Below are positions 38,190-46,604 of a stretch of 64,000 bases of DNA, one piece after another. The notes below the pieces were generated by a model. That model was given only the letters and a program-made list of their open reading frames with translations. It ran no database searches and was not told the DNA's origin. The DNA comes from Streptomyces sp. GKU 895 (GTDB lineage: Bacteria; Actinomycetota; Actinomycetes; Streptomycetales; Streptomycetaceae), in NCBI GenBank assembly GCA_002027195.1, contig MWJO01000005.1, forward strand, positions 86,595-150,594, written 5' to 3'. A program made the position numbers and the translations under genes. Position 1 is the stretch's first letter. Each line of letters begins with the position of its first letter.

Positions 38190-38873
38190 TTAAGCCCCGA
38201 AAGCCTTGTCCTTGCCCTTCACGGGCTTGGCGCCGGCGCGCAGATGGGCCGGGACGAGATCGATCGCGGGCTCGGAGTACCCCACGGACACGATCTTGTC
38301 GCCCTGGTACGTGAAGGTCGTCAGCGAGGCGAGCGTGCACTGCCGCTTGCGCGGGTCGTGCCACAGCCGGCGCCGCTCGACGTACGACCGCACGATCCAG
38401 ATCGGCAGCTGATGGCTGACCAGCACCGCCTCATGCCCTCGCGCCGCGTCCTTGGCGGCGTCCAGCGCCCCCATCATCCGGACGACCTGGTCGACGTACG
38501 GCTCACCCCAGGACGGCTTGAAGGGGTTGACGAGGTGCTTCCAGTTGTCGGGGTTCTTCAGCGCGCCGTCGCCGACGCCGAAGGTCTTGCCCTGGAAGAC
38601 GTTCTCGGCCTCGATGAGCCGCTCGTCGGTCGCGAGGTCGAGGCCGTGCGCCTTGGCGATCGGCGTCGCGGTCTCCTGCGCCCGCTCCAGCGGGGACGCG
38701 CAGACGTACGTCACGTCCCGCGAGGACAGGTGCTCGGCGACCCGGTCGGCCATCTGCCGGCCCAGCTCGGAGAGGTGGTACCCGGCGAGACGGCCGTAGA
38801 GGACCCCGTCCGGGTTGGCGACCTCGCCGTGCCGCATGAGGTGGACGACGGTGATGTCAGTGCTGCTCGTCAT
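38190..38873 (-). CDS. Histidine phosphatase (phosphoglycerate mutase-like)
   Basis: A 227-residue branch-1 histidine phosphatase. The catalytic motif is [19 protein letters not shown] near residue 12, [12 protein letters not shown] carries the second Arg, and [11 protein letters not shown] the second His. The ATG at 38873 overlaps the hemL stop by 4 bases. Substrate unknown; coupling to hemL suggests a housekeeping role. Confidence 0.92.
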   Translation of the reverse strand: MTSSTDITVVHLMRHGEVANPDGVLYGRLAGYHLSELGRQMADRVAEHLSSRDVTYVCASPLERAQETATPIAKAHGLDLATDERLIEAENVFQGKTFGVGDGALKNPDNWKHLVNPFKPSWGEPYVDQVVRMMGALDAAKDAARGHEAVLVSHQLPIWIVRSYVERRRLWHDPRKRQCTLASLTTFTYQGDKIVSVGYSEPAIDLVPAHLRAGAKPVKGKDKAFGA

Positions 38874-40189
38874 GCTGCCGTGGCCTCCGCTGCCGCACGG
38901 GCCGCCGCCGGAAGGGCGTCGGCGATCCTCTGAACCGCCCGCTCGTCGTGAGCGGTCGACACGAACCACGACTCGAAGGAGGAGGGCGGCAGATAGACGC
39001 CCTGCGCCAGCATCGAGTGGAAGAACGCGGTGAAGCGGAACGACTCCTGCTTCTTGGCGTCCTCGTAGTCGCGCACCTCACGGTCGGTGAAGAAGACGGA
39101 GAACATGTTGGAGGCGGTCTGCAGCCGGTGCGCGACGCCTTCCTTGGCGAGCGCCTCGGTGACGAGCGACTGGATCTGCGTGGACACCGCGTCGACCTTG
39201 TCGTACGCCGCCTCGTCGAGCAGCCGCAGCTGGGCGAGACCGGCGGCGGTCGCGACCGGGTTCCCGGAGAGCGTGCCGGCCTGGTAGACGGGCCCGGCGG
39301 GGGCGAGGTGGGCCATGACGTCGGCGCGGCCTCCGAAGGCGGCGGCGGGGAAGCCACCGCCCATGACCTTGCCGAAGGTCATGAGGTCGGGGCGGACCCC
39401 GTCGATGCCGTACCAGCCGGCGCGGCTGGTACGGAAGCCGGTCATGACCTCGTCGGAGATGTAGAGGGCGCCGTTCTTGGCGCAGGCGTCCTTGAGGCCC
39501 TGGTTGAAGCCGGGCCGCGGCGGGACGACGCCCATGTTGCCGGGCGAGGCCTCCGTGATGACGCAGGCGATCTCGCCGGGGTGCCGGTGGAAGGCCTCCT
39601 GGACGGCTTCGAGGTCGTTGTACGGCAGCACGATGGTGTCGCCGGCCTGGGCACCGGTGACGCCGGGGGTGTCGGGCAGCGCGAAGGTGGCCACTCCGCT
39701 GCCCGCGGCGGCGAGGAGCGAGTCGACGTGGCCGTGGTAGCACCCGGCGAACTTGATGACCTTGGTGCGCCGGGTGAAGCCGCGGGCGAGCCGGATGGCG
39801 GACATCGTGGCCTCGGTGCCGCTGGAGACGAGCCGCACCTGCTCCAGGGGCTCGATGCGGTCGACCATCTCCTCGGCGAGCGCGACCTCGCCCTCACCGG
39901 GCGTGCCGAACGACGTACCGCGCGACACGGCGTCCTGCACGGCGGCGATCACGTCCGGGTGCGAGTGCCCGAGGATCATCGGCCCCCAGGAGCAGACCAG
40001 GTCGACGTACTCGCGTCCGTCGGCGTCGGTCAGCCAGGCGCCCTTGCCGGACACCATGAACCGGGGCGTGCCGCCGACGGCGCGGAAGGCGCGCACCGGG
40101 GAGTTCACGCCGCCTGGCGTGACGGCGGCCGCACGGTCGAACAGGGCCTGTGAGGCAGGCGCATCGTATGAATAGGGCGTTTCACTCAT
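38870..40189 (-). CDS. hemL: Glutamate-1-semialdehyde 2,1-aminomutase
   Basis: A 439-residue PLP enzyme. [15 protein letters not shown] start, GHSHPDV, the PLP-binding Asp in [12 protein letters not shown] and the Schiff-base Lys in [13 protein letters not shown]. It converts glutamate-1-semialdehyde into 5-aminolevulinate, the precursor of haem and cobalamin, fitting the neighbouring cytochrome c maturation genes. Confidence 0.97.
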   Translation of the reverse strand: MSETPYSYDAPASQALFDRAAAVTPGGVNSPVRAFRAVGGTPRFMVSGKGAWLTDADGREYVDLVCSWGPMILGHSHPDVIAAVQDAVSRGTSFGTPGEGEVALAEEMVDRIEPLEQVRLVSSGTEATMSAIRLARGFTRRTKVIKFAGCYHGHVDSLLAAAGSGVATFALPDTPGVTGAQAGDTIVLPYNDLEAVQEAFHRHPGEIACVITEASPGNMGVVPPRPGFNQGLKDACAKNGALYISDEVMTGFRTSRAGWYGIDGVRPDLMTFGKVMGGGFPAAAFGGRADVMAHLAPAGPVYQAGTLSGNPVATAAGLAQLRLLDEAAYDKVDAVSTQIQSLVTEALAKEGVAHRLQTASNMFSVFFTDREVRDYEDAKKQESFRFTAFFHSMLAQGVYLPPSSFESWFVSTAHDERAVQRIADALPAAARAAAEATAA

Positions 40190-40485
40190 GACCTGCGACT
40201 TCTCCGACCTCTCGGACTCCGGTTTGCCGACTTTCCTCCTCAGGGTAGGCCAGCGCCGCCCGCCGACCGCGGGCTGAGGTGCGGTGGCATCTGCGAAACT
40301 GGGACCTGATACACACAGCTCGTACGGCCCGTGGTGTTCGACAGGCCGCGAAGATCCTTGTGAGGATCCTGCGGACAGGTGTTTCAACGCACGTTTCGGC
40401 GGGCGGCCGTGGGGGAGGTCACTGACACGATGATCGGGTTGCGCGGCGGGGGCCACGCGTCCTAGAAAAGCAGTCGGGTGGAGAT
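40190..40485. other. Intergenic region between hemL and the island target gene
   Basis: A non-coding stretch with divergent promoters for hemL and the downstream gene. It contains a short perfect inverted repeat GATCCT-TGTG-AGGATC at 40353-40368. No RNA gene was recognised. Confidence 0.5.
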
Positions 40486-41115
40486 ATGCATCGCGGTGGC
40501 GGACTGGGCGAGGGGACTGATGACCTGGGTCCTCGACGTGCCCGGCGGGGAAGGCACCGACGCGACGCGGAGGAAGCCGCGGAAGCGGCACGCGTACCGA
40601 GTGAGTCAGAGCAGGACGAGCGACGTATCGAACGTCGGATCGACCGGCTGAGGGCGGGGAGCAGGAATGGTGGTCGGGTGGGGGTGACGTACAAGTACTT
40701 CGGTGCGCCCGACGGCGCGACCGCGGCCCGCGTCCCGATCTCGATGCGCCCCGAGGAACTCGGCGGCGACGAGCTCGGGATGAACGGCATGTTCACCAAG
40801 ATCAAGCCGGAGACGATGGCCGCGATGGTCCTCACCGGCATAGAGGGCGTCCCGCTGCACAAGGTGCCCCCGCTGGAACTGGTCGTCCTGCACCCGGACT
40901 ACGCCGTGGTCAAGCTCCCCATGACGGTCGTCGACCCGCTGCGCGGCATCGGCGAGGAAGCGGTGGGCGCGGCCGCGTTCATCTGGTCGACGGTGCCGGA
41001 CCGGGGCGGTCCGCGGGACGCGTTCAACGTGTACCAGCTGCTGCACGAGTGGCAGGACTTCAGCCATCGCTTGCATGAGGCGGGGCATCAGCCTTATTGC
41101 CTTGTGTGGCCCTGA
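40486..41115 (+). CDS. Conserved hypothetical protein; gene carrying the island attachment site
   Basis: A 209-residue protein from the ATG at 40486 with GGTGGAG upstream; the conserved core begins at [18 protein letters not shown] (GTG at 40684) and a shorter start is possible. N-terminal ~65 residues are Arg/Glu-rich. No enzyme motif is recognised; the sequence is highly conserved in streptomycetes from memory of the family. Its last ~25 codons come from the integrated element: the protein C-terminus ([18 protein letters not shown], then CLVWP) is unchanged, but the codons differ from the displaced original at 57505-57580. Confidence 0.85.
   Translation: MHRGGGLGEGTDDLGPRRARRGRHRRDAEEAAEAARVPSESEQDERRIERRIDRLRAGSRNGGRVGVTYKYFGAPDGATAARVPISMRPEELGGDELGMNGMFTKIKPETMAAMVLTGIEGVPLHKVPPLELVVLHPDYAVVKLPMTVVDPLRGIGEEAVGAAAFIWSTVPDRGGPRDAFNVYQLLHEWQDFSHRLHEAGHQPYCLVWP
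41040..41115 (+). repeat. Left attachment-site repeat (attL-like)
   Basis: A 76-bp segment covering the 3' end of the 40486 gene and repeated in the same orientation at 57505-57580. The first 27 bp are identical. The rest differs at scattered sites, nearly all third codon positions, so both copies encode the same residues and stop. This fits site-specific integration at a protein-coding 3' end. Confidence 0.82.
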
Positions 41116-41145
41116 TCGGCTCTGAGCTGGGGTTTCTTGCGGGTT

Positions 41146-41172
41146 GGGCGGGGTCTTCGGGCCTCGCCCTTT
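41146..41172. terminator. Probable hairpin terminator after the target gene
   Basis: GGGCGGGG and CCTCGCCC pair with one mismatch around an 8-nt loop and are followed by TTT, about 30 bp past the stop. Confidence 0.5.
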
Positions 41173-41192
41173 CTGGTGCCGGAGAGGCGCCG

Positions 41193-41334
41193 TCAGCCGG
41201 CCAGGGGACATTGAGGGCACATTGGTTTCGCTGGGGGCACTGATGTGCCCTCGGCTTCGCCGGTTTCCTGGGTCTCCGGTTCCGTGAAGGCGTCGTCGAT
41301 CGCCTTGCGGGTGCGGGTCTCGCTCGGCCGGGCT
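41193..41334 (-). pseudogene. C-terminal remnant of a tyrosine integrase
   Basis: On the minus strand an open segment ends at a stop at 41193-41195. It reads SETRTRKAIDDAFTEPETQE and then GEAEGTSVPPAKP. The S-E-T-R-T-R-K-A-I-D pattern is the tail that follows the catalytic Tyr region in Streptomyces phage/ICE integrases. Homology stops near 41325, so all catalytic residues are gone. It lies right next to the left attachment repeat, where the integrase gene is expected. Confidence 0.75.
41214..41251. repeat. Arm-type AGGGCACAT motifs near the left end
   Basis: AGGGCACAT at 41214-41222 and its inverted copy ATGTGCCCT at 41243-41251. The same 9-mer occurs twice near the right end (57378-57386, 57389-57397). 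They are candidate integrase arm-binding sites. Confidence 0.5.
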
Positions 41335-41600
41335 CCTGGCCGAAGCGGCTGGACGGCGGGAGCTTGCGACCGCGGACTCGGTCACCGACGTGCTGGTGTG
41401 GCGGCTGCGCCGCATGGCCAACCTGCCCGCCGACGCCACCGCGATGCCCGAACGCGCCACCACCGCGGTCCCGGGCAACGGCCGCACTGCCCGGCCTTCG
41501 ACGGGCCGAGGCGATCAACCTCGCAGGGCGCGATGATTCCGCACACACGCCGAGTCCCTCTGCCAAGGCCAAGGCAGGGGGGCAAGCGTTCGGTGGGCGA
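41335..41600 (+). other. Coding debris of the element, unidentified
   Basis: A plus-strand frame reads EAAGRRELATADSVTDVLVW and then RLRRMANLPADATAMPERA before losing coherence around 41490; a different frame then reads AEAINLAGRDDSAHTPSPSA. It looks like a fragment of an element gene with a frameshift and without start. I do not recognise the family. Confidence 0.4.
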
Positions 41601-42341
41601 TCACCGGAACCACTGGGCACGAGCGCGTAGCCCGTTCCGAAGGTGAGCTTCTCGTTGGGCAGCCACTTGGTTCGCGAGCTCATCGGGACCAATCGCGCTC
41701 AGAGCCCAAAGACTGCTGACACTACGGGCCCACTCCCAGAGCAGGTCATCCACAGGCATGTGGAAGGGCAGCACGGGAATGCCGTGCGCATCGAAGGGAT
41801 CGGCATCGAGGTACCGCAGACCGCCGGTGCCGCACAGATAGTGGGTGCTGCCAGTGGCTGCCGCGAGATCCGCCAGGCGCTCGGAGCGACCCGGGCGGGT
41901 CGGGATCTCACTGCTGTCCCGCACGTCCCCTGACCATCCAAGGACCGTGAGCAGGGCAATCGTCGATGTTCTCGCGAGGTCGGCCACGCGGTCCGAGGTG
42001 TCGAGCGTGTCCAAGACCGCGTCGAGAACGTCGAACACGGCCCTCCGGTGGGGGCTTCGGCCGTAGTACTGGCGCACGAGCAGCTGGACCGTCCGGCGCG
42101 AGCGCTGGGGGTCGACGAGCCGCGCCTGACTGATCAACGTCGAGCGCCCCTGGGGAAGATGCGTGGGGAGCGTGAGCCACTGCCAGCGTGCGGGCTCGTC
42201 CAGGGCGGCGAGGCGGGCGCGGTGCTGGTAGTCGCGCCGGGTGAACTGGACGTCGTCCAGGACGATCCACCGGTCGGCGGCGTAAAGCTTGGCCAGCGTG
42301 GACAACCTCGGGAAGAGGTTCGGCTGGTGGATCGCGCACAC
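41601..42341 (-). CDS. WbqC-family protein
   Basis: About 246 residues from the GTG at 42341. It carries the WbqC signature near its start: IHQPNLFPRLSTLAKLYAAD, then WIVLDDVQFTRRDYQHRARL. Later: STHYLCGTGGLRYLD and FHMPVDDLLWEWARSVSSLW. WbqC-like proteins are found in sugar and natural-product clusters and may transfer acyl or aminoacyl groups, but their chemistry is poorly defined. It follows YdcF on the same strand with a 16-bp spacer holding a hairpin. Confidence 0.8.
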   Translation of the reverse strand: MCAIHQPNLFPRLSTLAKLYAADRWIVLDDVQFTRRDYQHRARLAALDEPARWQWLTLPTHLPQGRSTLISQARLVDPQRSRRTVQLLVRQYYGRSPHRRAVFDVLDAVLDTLDTSDRVADLARTSTIALLTVLGWSGDVRDSSEIPTRPGRSERLADLAAATGSTHYLCGTGGLRYLDADPFDAHGIPVLPFHMPVDDLLWEWARSVSSLWALSAIGPDELANQVAAQREAHLRNGLRARAQWFR

Positions 42342-42357
42342 CCCGCCTTGTGGCGGG
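42342..42357. other. Small perfect hairpin between ydcF-like and WbqC genes
   Basis: CCCGCC-TTGT-GGCGGG fills the gap between the two genes and includes the likely ribosome-binding site of the WbqC gene, so it could limit its translation. Confidence 0.5.
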
Positions 42358-43047
42358 TCAGGTGCTGATGAGGCGGCTGTCGAAGCCGGCCCGCAGAAGG
42401 CGCTCGTAGGCGTCATGCACATCCCCCGGTACGTCCTGCTCGACGGCGAAGCCGAGCTTGGGGTACTCGATCACCCTCTGCAGGTCGCCGACGAGCATGT
42501 CGACGACGAGCCTCTCGTCGCCGATCGACTTGATGTAGTCGTCCAACTCCAGTGGCTCGGAAGCGCAGACGACGTCGGCCTCGGGCCACAGCTTGCGGCA
42601 GGTCGCGTAACTGCGGCGCTCCATGTACGGCTTGGAGATCAGCAACAGCGAGTCGACTGCGACGCCGGCCTCGGCCAGCAGCTCCCGCGAGAGCGTGATG
42701 TTCTGGCCGGTGTTGGCGGCCTTCGGCTCGACCAGGATCGCCTCGTCCGGCACGCCCAGGCCCAGGGCGTGCTCGCGGTAGTGAACGGCCTCGCCGCGCG
42801 GGAAGCGGGCCCGAGTAGTGGGGCTGTTGCCGCCACTGAACACAACGACTGGGAACAGCCCGGCGCGGTAGAGGTCGGCGGCTGCGGTCGCCACGCCCAG
42901 GTCGTGGCTGCCCAGGCCGATCGCCGCCGAACAGGGCCGCAGCTCGTGGCCCATCTGGTGGTAGTTCCAGATCAGCGTCGCGTCGTGGAACTGCTCGTCG
43001 GTGATCTGGCGCTGCTGGTGCTGCGGCACTGGCACTCCCTGGCTCAT
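42358..43047 (-). CDS. YdcF/ElyC-like (DUF218) protein
   Basis: A 229-residue cytoplasmic DUF218 protein: GLGSHDLGVATAAADLYRAG, VVFSGGNSPTT, EPKAANTGQNI and LLISKPYMERRSYATC. YdcF of E. coli binds SAM; other members act in envelope or vitamin B12 pathways. No membrane segment. It overlaps the start... of WbqC's upstream neighbour by 4 bases with the HTH-TPR gene (43044-43047), so three genes form one operon. Confidence 0.85.
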   Translation of the reverse strand: MSQGVPVPQHQQRQITDEQFHDATLIWNYHQMGHELRPCSAAIGLGSHDLGVATAAADLYRAGLFPVVVFSGGNSPTTRARFPRGEAVHYREHALGLGVPDEAILVEPKAANTGQNITLSRELLAEAGVAVDSLLLISKPYMERRSYATCRKLWPEADVVCASEPLELDDYIKSIGDERLVVDMLVGDLQRVIEYPKLGFAVEQDVPGDVHDAYERLLRAGFDSRLIST

Positions 43048-44087
43048 CCTTGCTGGCCCTTTCGGATGCCCTCGATGCTGCGCAGCTGGTGGCTCAGCCC
43101 GAACTGCTGGGCCACCTGTGCCGCCTGGTCGAGGACGGACAGCCCATCATTGCGGGTCGCCGCATCCGACAGAAGGATGTGTCCGTAGGCGGTGTCCAAC
43201 CGCACTCGCTGCATCGGGGAGTCGACCGTGCCGGTGGTACGCGCGATATCGATGTAGTGCAGCGCCTGGTCGAGGTGGCCGGCGCCGCGGTGGGCCAGGG
43301 CCAGCTTCTGATGCGCCACGGACCAGTCCTCCGGCTCGCCGAGTTCCTCGAACTCGCAGGTTGCCGCCGCCATGACCTCGGTGGCGTAGTCGTTGTCGCC
43401 CTCCTTGCTCAGCGCCGTCCCCACCCACAAGCGGGCCCGTGCCCGGTCCCGTCGGCTCAGGCGCTCGTCCCGCGCAAGCTGCTCGTACCGGCGGGCGGAG
43501 ACCTCCAGCTGACCAGACATCTCCTGCACCACGGCGAGGGACAGTTCGATCTGGGCCACCCGGCGCGGGATGTCGAGCTCGCAGAACATGCCGCGGGCGG
43601 TCAGGTAGGACTGGCGAGCGGAGAGCGGGCCGAGGATCGCCCCTTGGTCGCGTTGCACATCGCCCAGCAGCACCAGTGAACGCCCGTACAGGTAGAGGCC
43701 CTTGTCGTCGAGATCCCGGGGTTCATGGCGCCCCAGCCACCGGTTGAGCAGGGTCGAGGCGAACGGGAAGTTCTGGCGGCTCACGCAAACCACGGCGCGC
43801 TCGATGTCCTCGGTCCACGTCTCGTAGTCCGCCGGCCGCGCGCTCTTCCGCTCGAGGAACAGCAGCGCTTCGAAGCGGGCGTGGGCCGCGGAGTCGGCGC
43901 GGGCTAGCGCGGTGTCGAGGATGGCCTGGGTATCGGGCCTGGGCTGCGTTTCGGCACCCAGGCTCTCCCACTTGGCCACCGTGCGCAGGGCCACGCCGAG
44001 GTGATCGGCGAAGGTGCGGGTGCTCATGCGCAGCGCGGCACGCAGGGCGCTCGCCTCCCGACCGTTCCAGTGCTGCACGTTGATCAC
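43044..44087 (-). CDS. HTH-TPR transcriptional regulator
   Basis: A 347-residue protein from the GTG at 44087 (GGGAGG six bases upstream). N-terminal HTH: LRAALRMSTRTFADHLGVAL, then RTVAKWESLG. The remainder is a series of TPR-like helix pairs (QSYLTARGMFCELD, ARRYEQLARDERLSRRDRAR, AHRGAGHLDQALHYIDIART). This is the pattern of signal-responsive regulators (RRNPP-like organisation) in actinobacteria. Its promoter is divergent from the resolvase-like gene, so it probably controls both arms of this module. Confidence 0.85.
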   Translation of the reverse strand: MINVQHWNGREASALRAALRMSTRTFADHLGVALRTVAKWESLGAETQPRPDTQAILDTALARADSAAHARFEALLFLERKSARPADYETWTEDIERAVVCVSRQNFPFASTLLNRWLGRHEPRDLDDKGLYLYGRSLVLLGDVQRDQGAILGPLSARQSYLTARGMFCELDIPRRVAQIELSLAVVQEMSGQLEVSARRYEQLARDERLSRRDRARARLWVGTALSKEGDNDYATEVMAAATCEFEELGEPEDWSVAHQKLALAHRGAGHLDQALHYIDIARTTGTVDSPMQRVRLDTAYGHILLSDAATRNDGLSVLDQAAQVAQQFGLSHQLRSIEGIRKGQQG

Positions 44088-44207
44088 GGCTGACCTCCCT
44101 CCGTCACGTATGGAAGCACTCTCCGTGACGATGTGGGGCGGCAAGTGCAACGGAAGTACAACAGCAGGTCATTTCGAGGCCGTTCGCAACAGTCGACGCT
44201 CTTGGTC

Positions 44208-44611
44208 ATGGACGACGAACCCATCACCGAACGCCGCCCGGTCACCGGCCCGCTCGTCTTCGGCTACCTGCGCCACACCACCGGCGGCGCGAACCGACTC
44301 ACCGCGCTCACCGGCTGCCTCGCTGAGTACTGCGTCGGCACGAGCTGACGTTGTGCGGTGTCTTCACCGACCGCGAGCCGGCCGTCGCCATCCGCTCCCC
44401 CGCATTCGTCGGGCTCCTCGACGCCCTCGACCTCCCCGACACCTACGGCACCGTGATCCCGGCGCTTGGCCACCTCGGCCCCAGGCCCGTCGCGGCCGAG
44501 CGCAAGCGGCGGATAGCGGCAACCGGCGCCCGCCTGATCACGGTCCGCTCCACCAGGCCGACGGCAAGCGACGCGCCTTCCGTCCGCCTCCAGCACCAGG
44601 GAGGCATCTGA
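44208..44611 (+). pseudogene. Resolvase-like small protein, frameshifted
   Basis: From the ATG at 44208 it reads MDDEPITERRPVTGPLVFGY to CLAEYC. The next codon breaks: one C seems missing at about 44333, since TGC-CGT-CGG-CAC would give YCRRHELTLCGVFTDRE, which continues in the shifted frame to 44611. The ~134-residue product has the outline of a serine-recombinase N-terminal fold (GYLRHTTGGANRLTALTGCL) but lacks the catalytic Ser of Y-x-R-x-S. It is therefore a degenerate resolvase-like protein, perhaps a regulator. The stop overlaps the next ATG (TGATG). Confidence 0.7.
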
Positions 44612-45042
44612 TGTCCGTGCGCAGCGCGCTGCGCCGCGCCCCCATGCTCGGCGACATTCCCGGACTGCGCCTGCTGCGGGTCGGCGACGACTGGGATCTC
44701 GTACGAACGCCCGCGGAGACCGGATTTCTGGCCCTTGCCCATCTTCGCGCCCTCGGCGCCCCGATCGGGCCAGTGCTCTACGACGGTCCCCACGAGCGCC
44801 TCTACTACGCCATCCAGACCGGCACCGCCGACACCGGCTGGGACGACCTGCCCGTACGGCATCTCTCCAGCAACTCATGGCTCGTGGCACCCGGCCTGGA
44901 GCCGATGGACGACTGGTTCGGCGGCTGGTGCGAGCTCCCCGACGACGACACCCTCACCGACCCCGACGACCTGCGCACCGCGCTCCAGTACTCGTACGTC
45001 ACGGCCGTCTGCCACGAAGCACCATCCGACGCCCGCCTCTAG
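44611..45042 (+). CDS. Conserved hypothetical protein of the island module
   Basis: A 143-residue acidic protein (SALRRAPMLGDIPGLRLLRV, then FLALAHLRALGAPIGPVLYDG, LEPMDDWFGGWCELPDDD). No known motif recognised. Coupled to the gene before it and 33 bp before the synthetase-like gene, so it belongs to the same operon. Confidence 0.75.
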   Translation: MSVRSALRRAPMLGDIPGLRLLRVGDDWDLVRTPAETGFLALAHLRALGAPIGPVLYDGPHERLYYAIQTGTADTGWDDLPVRHLSSNSWLVAPGLEPMDDWFGGWCELPDDDTLTDPDDLRTALQYSYVTAVCHEAPSDARL

Positions 45043-45075
45043 ACCGCCTTCCGACCCGAGCCCAAGGGGACACCC

Positions 45076-46197
45076 GTGACGACCCACCCCGTCTCACCCA
45101 ACACAGTCCTCGCCAACGCCCTCCTGCGCGCGGAAGACGTCCTGACTCCACGGATCCTGGCCACCCCGCCGGCGCGGATCGTCCTCGTCGTCGGCACCCA
45201 GATCAACGGTGCCCCGCACATCGGCACCTCCCTCGTGCAGTCCCTGGCCTTCGCGATGGCCGCTCGCCTGTGCGACCGCTTCGGCATCCGCACCGAGGTC
45301 CTCTTCAGCGCCCTCGACAACGCCCCCTACGAGCAGGCCACCGACCCGGTCAGCGGCCACCGCTACCAACGCGCCTACGCCCAGGCCGCCGACGAACAGG
45401 CGCTGATCGGCCTCGTCGACGCTCTCTATCAGCCCCTGTTCACCGCCCTCTCCCGACGCCTGGGTATCCCGTACCACGTCGAGACCTACACCCAGCAGCA
45501 AGCCGGCGAGCACTTCCGCCGCACCTGGCTGCGGCTCCTGCCCCGCCTCGACGCCGCCCGCTGGTGGCTGGCCCCCTCCACCGGCACCCCGCACCTCCGG
45601 GTCCCCTGCCCCCAGCCTGGCTGCGGCTGGGCCGAGAAGCACGCCGAGCGGACGCGTACACACCTCACCGACCGCGACACCGCCACCGTCGCCGCCGTGT
45701 GCCTCCACCACGGCCCCTACCAGGCCACCATCACGCCCACCGCCGGCGCCTACCTCGACCTGGCCACCTTGTACCGCAACCTCGTCAAGGAACTGGCCCT
45801 GACCAGCCCACGCGAGGGCGGCACCCTGCACGTCATGGTCAAGGGCGGCGACTGGGTCTTCGGCTCGCTCCTCATCGACGAGGCCCTCCAGGCCGTCGGC
45901 ATCACCCGCGCCCAGCTCCCCGCCCGGCTCTTCTGCCCCCAGGTCGTCACCGACACTGGCGCCAAACTGTCCAAGTCCCTGATCCGCGAGGGCCGCGCCA
46001 CCTTGCCGACGGGCGCGGCTGACTGGATGCTCGACACCCGGAAATGGCCCGGCAGCGTCACCGAGTACGCCGACCAGCTGCTGGCCATGACCGAGACGAT
46101 GCTGTCCGACCCCCGCCATTTCTTCCGCTCGTACTCCGCAGCCGAGATCGGCCGCCTGATCACCGCACCAGCACCCAGGAGCGTTTCCGCCCCATGA
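45076..46197 (+). CDS. Class I aminoacyl-tRNA synthetase-like protein (catalytic core only)
   Basis: A 373-residue protein with the class I signatures: GAPHIGT (residues 46-51, HIGH box) and AKLSKS (296-301, KMSKS box). A probable zinc site lies between (CPQPGCGW at 178-185, CLHHG at ~209). The layout is nearest to class I LysRS / archaeal type, but there is no anticodon-binding domain; a full enzyme has ~500 residues. Stripped paralogues of this kind often aminoacylate a non-tRNA acceptor or supply an aminoacyl-adenylate. The stop overlaps the ASCH start (ATGA). A housekeeping synthetase is presumably elsewhere. Confidence 0.82.
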   Translation: MTTHPVSPNTVLANALLRAEDVLTPRILATPPARIVLVVGTQINGAPHIGTSLVQSLAFAMAARLCDRFGIRTEVLFSALDNAPYEQATDPVSGHRYQRAYAQAADEQALIGLVDALYQPLFTALSRRLGIPYHVETYTQQQAGEHFRRTWLRLLPRLDAARWWLAPSTGTPHLRVPCPQPGCGWAEKHAERTRTHLTDRDTATVAAVCLHHGPYQATITPTAGAYLDLATLYRNLVKELALTSPREGGTLHVMVKGGDWVFGSLLIDEALQAVGITRAQLPARLFCPQVVTDTGAKLSKSLIREGRATLPTGAADWMLDTRKWPGSVTEYADQLLAMTETMLSDPRHFFRSYSAAEIGRLITAPAPRSVSAP

Positions 46198-46544
46198 CCG
46201 ACACCACCGCCCGCGTTCGCGAACTCAACCTCTACCGCCAGTACTTCGACCTCGTCGCCGCCGGCACCAAGACCATCGAGGTACGGGTGAAATACCCCCA
46301 CCTCGTCGACCTCGTCACGGGCGAGACCATCCGCTTCCGGATCAAGGGCACCGACGAGACCTGCGATGTCAAGGTCGTTCGGGTCACGGAGTACACCGAC
46401 TTCGAGGCCCTGCTCCACGGTGAGGGACCGGCCAACGTCAACCCGACCGCCCCTCACGACCAGCAACTCGCCAACATCCGCGCCATCTACCCACCCGAGA
46501 AGGAAGCCCTGGGCGCCCTCGCCATCGAGATCGCTCTGCCCTAG
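46194..46544 (+). CDS. ASCH-domain protein
   Basis: A 116-residue single ASCH domain: RELNLYRQYFDLVAAGTKTI, then EVRVKYPHLVDLVTGETIRF with the G-x-K-x-x-E-x-R pattern. ASCH folds are PUA-like and bind or cleave RNA / modified nucleosides. It is translationally coupled to the synthetase-like gene, so an RNA or nucleotide target is plausible. Confidence 0.9.
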   Translation: MTDTTARVRELNLYRQYFDLVAAGTKTIEVRVKYPHLVDLVTGETIRFRIKGTDETCDVKVVRVTEYTDFEALLHGEGPANVNPTAPHDQQLANIRAIYPPEKEALGALAIEIALP

Positions 46545-46604
46545 CCCTCGGTTCTTGGGCATCACGCCGAGGACGCGCGCCAGCTCCTCCGGTGACAGCG
46601 GCTG

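Noticed and set aside
40190..40485. Possible riboswitch or RNA gene upstream of hemL
   Set aside because: Only one short inverted repeat; no recognisable conserved RNA motif or clover-leaf.
41040..41115. tRNA-type attachment site
   Set aside because: The repeat is the 3' end of a protein gene in frame; no tRNA clover-leaf or CCA-proximal arm is present.
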